From positions 1-64,000 of the forward strand of contig JAQJVL010000618.1 of NCBI GenBank assembly GCA_035578905.1: 64,000 nt of DNA, written 5' to 3'. This document shows, one piece after another, positions 59,357 through 64,000 of this stretch. Within the stretch, counting starts at the first letter, position 1. The number at the start of each line of letters is the position of its first letter. The DNA comes from Stictocephala bisonia. Its lineage: Eukaryota; Arthropoda; Insecta; Hemiptera; Membracidae. A model generated the notes under the pieces. The model had not been told where the DNA came from, did no database searches, and saw nothing but the letters and a program-made list of their open reading frames with translations. The position numbers and the translations under genes were made by a program.

Positions 59357-60050
59357 ACTTTGTTCAGTCAACATCATGAGTGGGCAAAGATGCAACATGC
59401 ATTCGCAATTGAAGCACACTTTTCTAATGGTCATTCCATCATTGCTACACAACGTTCATTCCATGCCCGTTCCAATATTGCGACCAGTGGCCATGTTCCT
59501 GGCCAAAAGTCAATTGTTTTATGGGTGAAAAACTTCCGAGAAACTGGTGATGTGAAGAAAAATAAAAAAACCTGGTCTTCCACAAACAGTAAGATCACCT
59601 GAAAACACTGACATGGTAAGGCGTTCTGTTTTGCAATCTCTAAGCACTCTGCCCGTAAACAAGCAAGAACTCTAGGAATGTCTGCTCTTCCAATCAGACA
59701 AAACCGTCATGAGTAACTGAAATTTCACCCCTACAAATTGGCAGTGGTACAGGATCTCATCCCTTGTGATTTTGCTGCCCGAGAAAATGCATTTGAGGAG
59801 CTACTCAACATTCCACAGTGCGGCATAGTTTTCTTCACCGATGAGGCTCACTTCCATCTTTCAGGATTTGTAAATAAGCAGAACATGCATTATTGAAGCC
59901 CAAATTACCCCATAACTCTTCAACAACGTCCTGTTGTTGACAAGATACCTGTAGATATGCTGCTGAGAGTTCAAAATAACTTTCAAATCGGCTGATGCAG
60001 TGTATTCAAAATAATGGGCGCTATTTGCCTGACATAATTTTTAAAACCAA
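59357..60050 (+). pseudogene. Tc1/mariner-type transposase, decayed
   Basis: The N-terminal frame reads EWAKMQHAFAIEAHFSNGHS then RKSIV-like GQKSIVLWVKNFRETGDV. This is the HTH region of a Tc3/IS630-like transposase common in insects. After a frameshift comes LPQTVRSPENTDMVRRSVL, and further on FAARENAFEEL-like and FFTDEAHFHLSGFVNKQNMH (59840-59890). That last piece has the DEAHFHLSG catalytic aspartate motif. The next part is deleted, and the end resembles LLRVQNNFQIG. Stops occur throughout. No terminal repeats were found. Confidence 0.75.
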
Positions 60051-60502
60051 GTAACATAAATTTCCAATGTTGATGTTTCCAGAATAAAATGTTTATTTGT
60101 ACGTATTGAGTAACCAAATAAGCAAGTTCATCTGCCTCACCCTCTAGTATAAGTTGCTAATTTCAATAAACAGTTATTTATTTCAAACTAAACATGTTGA
60201 CAGGTACACTAATGCCTGATAAAAAGTAAATGTTTAAAAATAGTTTTTATGCAGAGTCCTGTTAAGACCTAACAGAATAAGAACGACGTTTTTATTATCT
60301 GTTCATTAACATTAGAAGAATTTAATTTCCATAGATTAGTACGTCTACAATACATTAAATTCACCAAAAATGTTCTAGGAAACTAGAATATCATAAATTT
60401 TTCAGACCTTACAAGATGGTTTTGAAACAAATATGTTAAAATAATGCGTATTACATAGAGACGAGAATGAAATTTAAGTTACATTAATTTAAATACTCAC
60501 TA

Positions 60503-60732
60503 TCAGTATAAGTTGATTTTTTTAGTAATAGTCTTGCGGCACATGTGGCATGTGCGCAGTGTCAATGAGCACTTATCACATGCGCCGTGACCACAGAGGA
60601 AGGCTACGTTTCTCCTCCTTTCCATACAAATAGAGCAACAATGGGCTTCTTCTATTTCAGCAATCTTGCTTTCAAGGTAACGTAACCTTTCTGCACTGGG
60701 CTGTCGAGACTTGCACGCAATAATTCTACCAT
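60503..60732 (-). CDS. Mind bomb-like E3 ubiquitin ligase, terminal exon (RING finger)
   Basis: The acceptor on the - strand is CTGTTTTTTCCAG, giving an exon of 2 nt plus 76 codons. An ATG upstream at 60769 lies in the intron and is not a start. The peptide begins DGRIIACKSRQPSAERLRYL, with a short helix ESKIAEIEEAH. Then comes a C3HC4 RING: CCSICMERRRNVAFLCGHGA, CDKCSLTLRTCHMCRK, ending TITKKINLY. Mind bomb ligases end with exactly this kind of RING a few residues from the C-terminus. They ubiquitinate Notch ligands (Mib1) or act in muscle and NF-kB-type signalling (Mib2). The D-G-R start and short helix fit Mib2 slightly better. All zinc ligands are present. Upstream exons lie beyond 64000 or were not recognised. 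Confidence 0.8.
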
Positions 60733-60769
60733 CTGGAAAAAACAGAATTAATTTCATTATTTTAACCAA

Positions 60770-62580
60770 AATGTATGAGATGCCTGTCTTTCAAAAATTA
60801 CTTAATTGACTGAAATTATAAACATAAATTAACCAACTACTGGTCACCATCTGTTTTCAGATACTCTATCACCCTCAACAAATGGTGACTGTCCGTTTTC
60901 GAACAGTCAAACATTGCCGCAAAAATTAAGTTTTATGTAATGATGGATATAGTTTTCATCAAAACTACCGATACCGATGAAAAGGTTATTAAATTATCTA
61001 CAGATTGTTACCAATATCGATATATTTATTACTTTGACAACTCACACTGATGGCAAATTATTTTCAATTCACTTTTTAATTTCGTCATAGTTGCATTGGT
61101 TTCCCCAACAAACTGTTTAAATTCCGGTTAGAAGTGATTTGTACTATGTTTTGTTACAACAATTATTGAAATAGATTTTAAATAATGTTTTTTATGCTTA
61201 TTAGAAACATACTTAACATTGTTTTTTTCATAGTGATTTTGGTTAGTGAGATCAAAATTGACATAGGTAGGCTATTGATGTTATGTGAGTATTTTATGTT
61301 ATACATTGCTTTAAACAAAAATAAAAATTTTATAGAAATATATTGAGAGTTTGCTAAAAAATATCCTGTTTTAAGCTGAAAAATGAATGGAATTTCAAAT
61401 TTGTCTCCTATAGGCTAACATATTACCAAGGAAATGTCAAATTTTGGCAAAATGCACTAGGCTCACTTTCAGTTTTTTTCAGTATAAAACTATAAAGTTC
61501 TATGGAAATCCCTATAAACTATATATTTTCTAAAAGTTTATGACGCTTAGCCCGTTGAACTCCCTGGGCCGTTATAATGGCCAGCCAGCCATGTCTGCTC
61601 AGGTCCCATACTGCTCAAATACATGGGCGCCAGGCCACTATAATGGCCTGAGGATTGGAGAGGACAGTGTATGTCTTGGCAATAGAAATGCAAAGGATTA
61701 GAACAACTTGTATATCTTGAAATTTTAGATTATTCAATGTACATAATTTTTAAAGGTATGGTCCCCCTCTACGATGAAAATAAAACCAATTACTTTTTGT
61801 ATTTAAAATAAAAGTTTATGGTCATTATATTTATTTAATTTGCGTAATAATGCTACTTTTACAAAGAAATTGGTATAAAATAATGAATAATAAAAGCATT
61901 AGTGTTTTAAATCTTTTTTTTATAATATCTTTCCAAAATGAGAAAAAATTGCACGCCACTTTAGGGTTTTTAATGTCCAGTAGATGGGTTAAATGACTAA
62001 AAGAATAAAATACACCCATATTTTATCCATCATTTCTTTTTTAATGAATAAATTGATTTTGTGTTAAATGAGGTCCATAAGGAAGTGCCAGTAACCAGAT
62101 GTTCATAAACTCAGTTACTGCTAGGTCCTAAGTCTGCAAGCCCTTTTAAGTCAATCCATCATTGTTAGGCTAAATGACAACTAAGATTGTTGTAGTAGCC
62201 AAGATAATATTAAGAGGTGGATATTTTACTCTTGTTTATGTTTTTAAGGATCTCAATACATCAACCAAACTTTCTTTAACTTTAATGAAAAACACAATAT
62301 GAAAATGATAAATTTGCAAACAGATTTTTTTTACAGCCACAAAAAGAGTAACACTAACCAAAATGTAATATTAATTGGAATGTTTCCATATAAAATTCCA
62401 AAAATAATTTCTATCAAAAATATGTGAAACAATGAAAATTAATACATAAAATGATGTGTACCAACCCCATCACTCACTATCAACCCCTTCAAGACACCTC
62501 TGCCTTCAGCTCTGACGTGGCTTTTTACTACAAATATTAGTGTTTGAACGGTAGTGAGTAAAATCATATGATGACAATTT
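60770..62580. other. Intron or intergenic sequence right of the RING exon
   Basis: Mostly AT-rich. At 61556-61660 a GC-richer patch, CTCCCTGGGCCGTTATAATG with an inverse-like GCCACTATAATGGCC, resembles a transposon terminus. 62460-62550 resembles 44495-44590. No exon was recognised. Confidence 0.4.
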
Positions 62581-62584
62581 ATTT

Positions 62585-63268
62585 ACAAAAACAGTCAGTG
62601 CACATGATTTGCAACTGGAACATGATTTGTTTAGTCTGGAAGAGAATCTAGAGAGTCTCAAGGCCTCCATGGAAAGGTCCTTGGAATATGTCTCGACATA
62701 GTTCCGGGCTAATTCTTTTTTGCTCAATGAAGATAAAACACATAAAATTATTTTTACTTTGAGGCATATTGTACATAGTTTAAATAGTGTAAAATTACTT
62801 GGTGTCCATCTTGACTCTAGACTTACATGGAATGCTCATATTGACTATGTGTGTTGCAAACTATCCAGGGTAATTTACCTTTTAAGGAGATTAAGGGACT
62901 GTGTCCCAAAAGATTATTTAAGGATGGCCTATATGGCCTATTTCCAGAGTGTCTTACTTTATGGCCTAGAACTGTGGGGCTGTGCTCCAGGTGTCAGTCG
63001 TGTGCTTCTGCTTCAAAAGCGAGCTATTCATGTTGTTACGGGTGCTGCGGTGGATGAACACTGCAAACCTATTTTCATTAAAATGTCTTGTCTTACAGTT
63101 TACTGTCTTGTTGTGTTAAATTTGCTTATACAAACAAAGGCTAAATTAACTGATCTTGAAAAAAGAGGTGTGGTGGGTCTATTATTGGCAAATCCTTTAT
63201 ACTCATTCCAGGAGTTTTTCGACCTGCCGAACACTACTGTAAGTAGCTTTTTTAATAATATAGGTTAA
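62585..63268 (+). pseudogene. LINE reverse transcriptase, C-terminal third
   Basis: The readable frame runs DLQLEHDLFSLEENLESLKA ... EYVST, an in-frame TAG at 62699-62701, then FRANSFLLNEDKTHKIIF, VKLLGVHLDSRLTWNAHIDY, LSRVIYLLRRLRDCVPKDYL, YGLELWGCAPGVSRVLLLQK, ending NPLYSFQEFFDLP. This is the thumb and connection part of a Jockey-type RT. The YADD core is missing (5' truncation). A 3' UTR with GGAATAAATTATTCTTATTC follows at about 63385-63405. Confidence 0.8.
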
Positions 63269-63597
63269 GAAAGATACTCAATTACAAATTGCTTGCAACC
63301 TGCTAGGTTAAGTGTAGTCTTAATCAAAAAAAAATTTTTTTTTTGACGTTTCCAATTGCATGCATTGTACCATGTTTAAAGGAATAAATTATTCTTATTC
63401 TTATGCAATCTACTTATAACAGTGAGAATAGAAACAGCCAAGGTTATTACTTTCAAAACTTTTAATTATTTTATTTAACAGCTGATGGTTAAACACACAG
63501 ACAGACATGCATTCACTTTTTTATATTTATTGATCAAACTAAATATAAAAAATTCACTGAATCGATCACACTTACTCTCTCTTAGTCATCTAAAATC

Positions 63598-63974
63598 CAG
63601 GGCCGGCCTGAGGGGTATGCGACGTACGCAGCCGCACACTCGAGTCTTTTGGAAGGGCATAAAACTGGCAAATTTTGGTAAAACAAGAAAATAAATTTGG
63701 TAAATTTTTATAAATTAATTTAATTGTTGAGCAGAAATATTTAAACTATAATCAACTTTGTCTCAAAATTATTGCAGTTAATTTTAAAGGTAAAACCGGT
63801 TAAAGGTTAAATCTGAAATACAGAAGTCTCATATATTTGACCAAGGTCAGTAGATCAGTTATCTGCCCCTGTGATAGGACACGGGAAGGGTCCTAATCAG
63901 AGGACCCCCCTCCGCCATTAAGGCATAAAATGTAAGTCTTGCACACTTGCAATTTTCGCCTTAGGCCGGCTCTG
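63598..63974. mobile_element. hAT-type MITE, 377 bp
   Basis: The ends are CAGGGCCGGCCTGAGG and, inverted, CAGAGCCGGCCTAAGG. The flanks CTAAAATC (63590-63597) and CTCAAATC (63975-63982) agree at 7 of 8 positions, fitting a hAT target duplication. No coding capacity; the short open frame at 63485-63694 crosses the left border. Confidence 0.75.
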
Positions 63975-64000
63975 CTCAAATCTATGATCTTCTCAGTATT

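Noticed and set aside
60733..60769. ATG at 60769 as the start of an 88-residue RING protein
   Set aside because: A good acceptor (TTTTTTCCAG) lies at 60733 and the residues before it have no family similarity, so the piece is an exon, not a whole gene.

Overview
The window is AT-rich eukaryotic DNA dominated by transposable elements. It carries only pieces of two ordinary host genes. Spliced exons with GT/AG borders, 5S- and tRNA-derived SINEs, LINE fragments and many TTAA- and TA-flanked DNA transposons point to an animal, most likely an arthropod. An insect is suggested by the two conserved genes, an IRAK/Pelle-type kinase and a mind bomb-type RING ligase; nothing here fixes the species.

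Host genes. On the + strand, five exons (3732-3794, 4055-4265, 7778-7902, 11908-11988, 18439-18774) join in consistent phase. They encode the last ~270 residues of a Pelle/IRAK-like Ser/Thr kinase: the end of the kinase domain, then a Ser/Pro-rich tail. Earlier exons lie left of the window. On the - strand, 60503-60732 is the last exon of a mind bomb-like E3 ligase (C-terminal RING finger); its other exons must lie to the right.

Layout. 1-3.2 kb: a LINE 3' end in a ~1.3 kb direct duplication. 3.2-18.8 kb: kinase introns filled with TTAA elements, a mariner, 5S-derived SINEs and a tRNA-derived SINE split by a TTAA element; one TTAA element is itself split by a 2.56 kb Tigger. 19-26.5 kb: a dispersed repeat, a LINE 3' end, a tRNA-like head beside a 36-bp minisatellite, a pogo-like TIR element and a near-perfect hairpin. 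28.8-38.7 kb: a GC-rich patch and two LINEs on the - strand, one interrupted by a SINE and a minisatellite holding the assembly gap, the other nearly complete (~5.2 kb). 39-49 kb: SINEs and more TTAA elements. 49-58 kb: SINEs and two nested hAT-type elements. 59-64 kb: a broken Tc1/mariner, the mind bomb exon, a LINE RT fragment and a hAT-type MITE.

Most notable signals: a 5S rRNA-derived SINE family whose 3' end matches the 3' hairpin of a LINE family in the same window; at least eight TTAA-bounded elements, one proven by the SINE it splits; a Tigger transposase ending in a canonical PCNA-binding motif; a 36-bp G-rich minisatellite at three unlinked sites; a 37-bp-stem hairpin; and two signs (1-3.2 kb and the gap at 31.3 kb) that parts of the assembly are noisy false duplications.

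All calls were made by reading the sequence. No database search or folding program was run.
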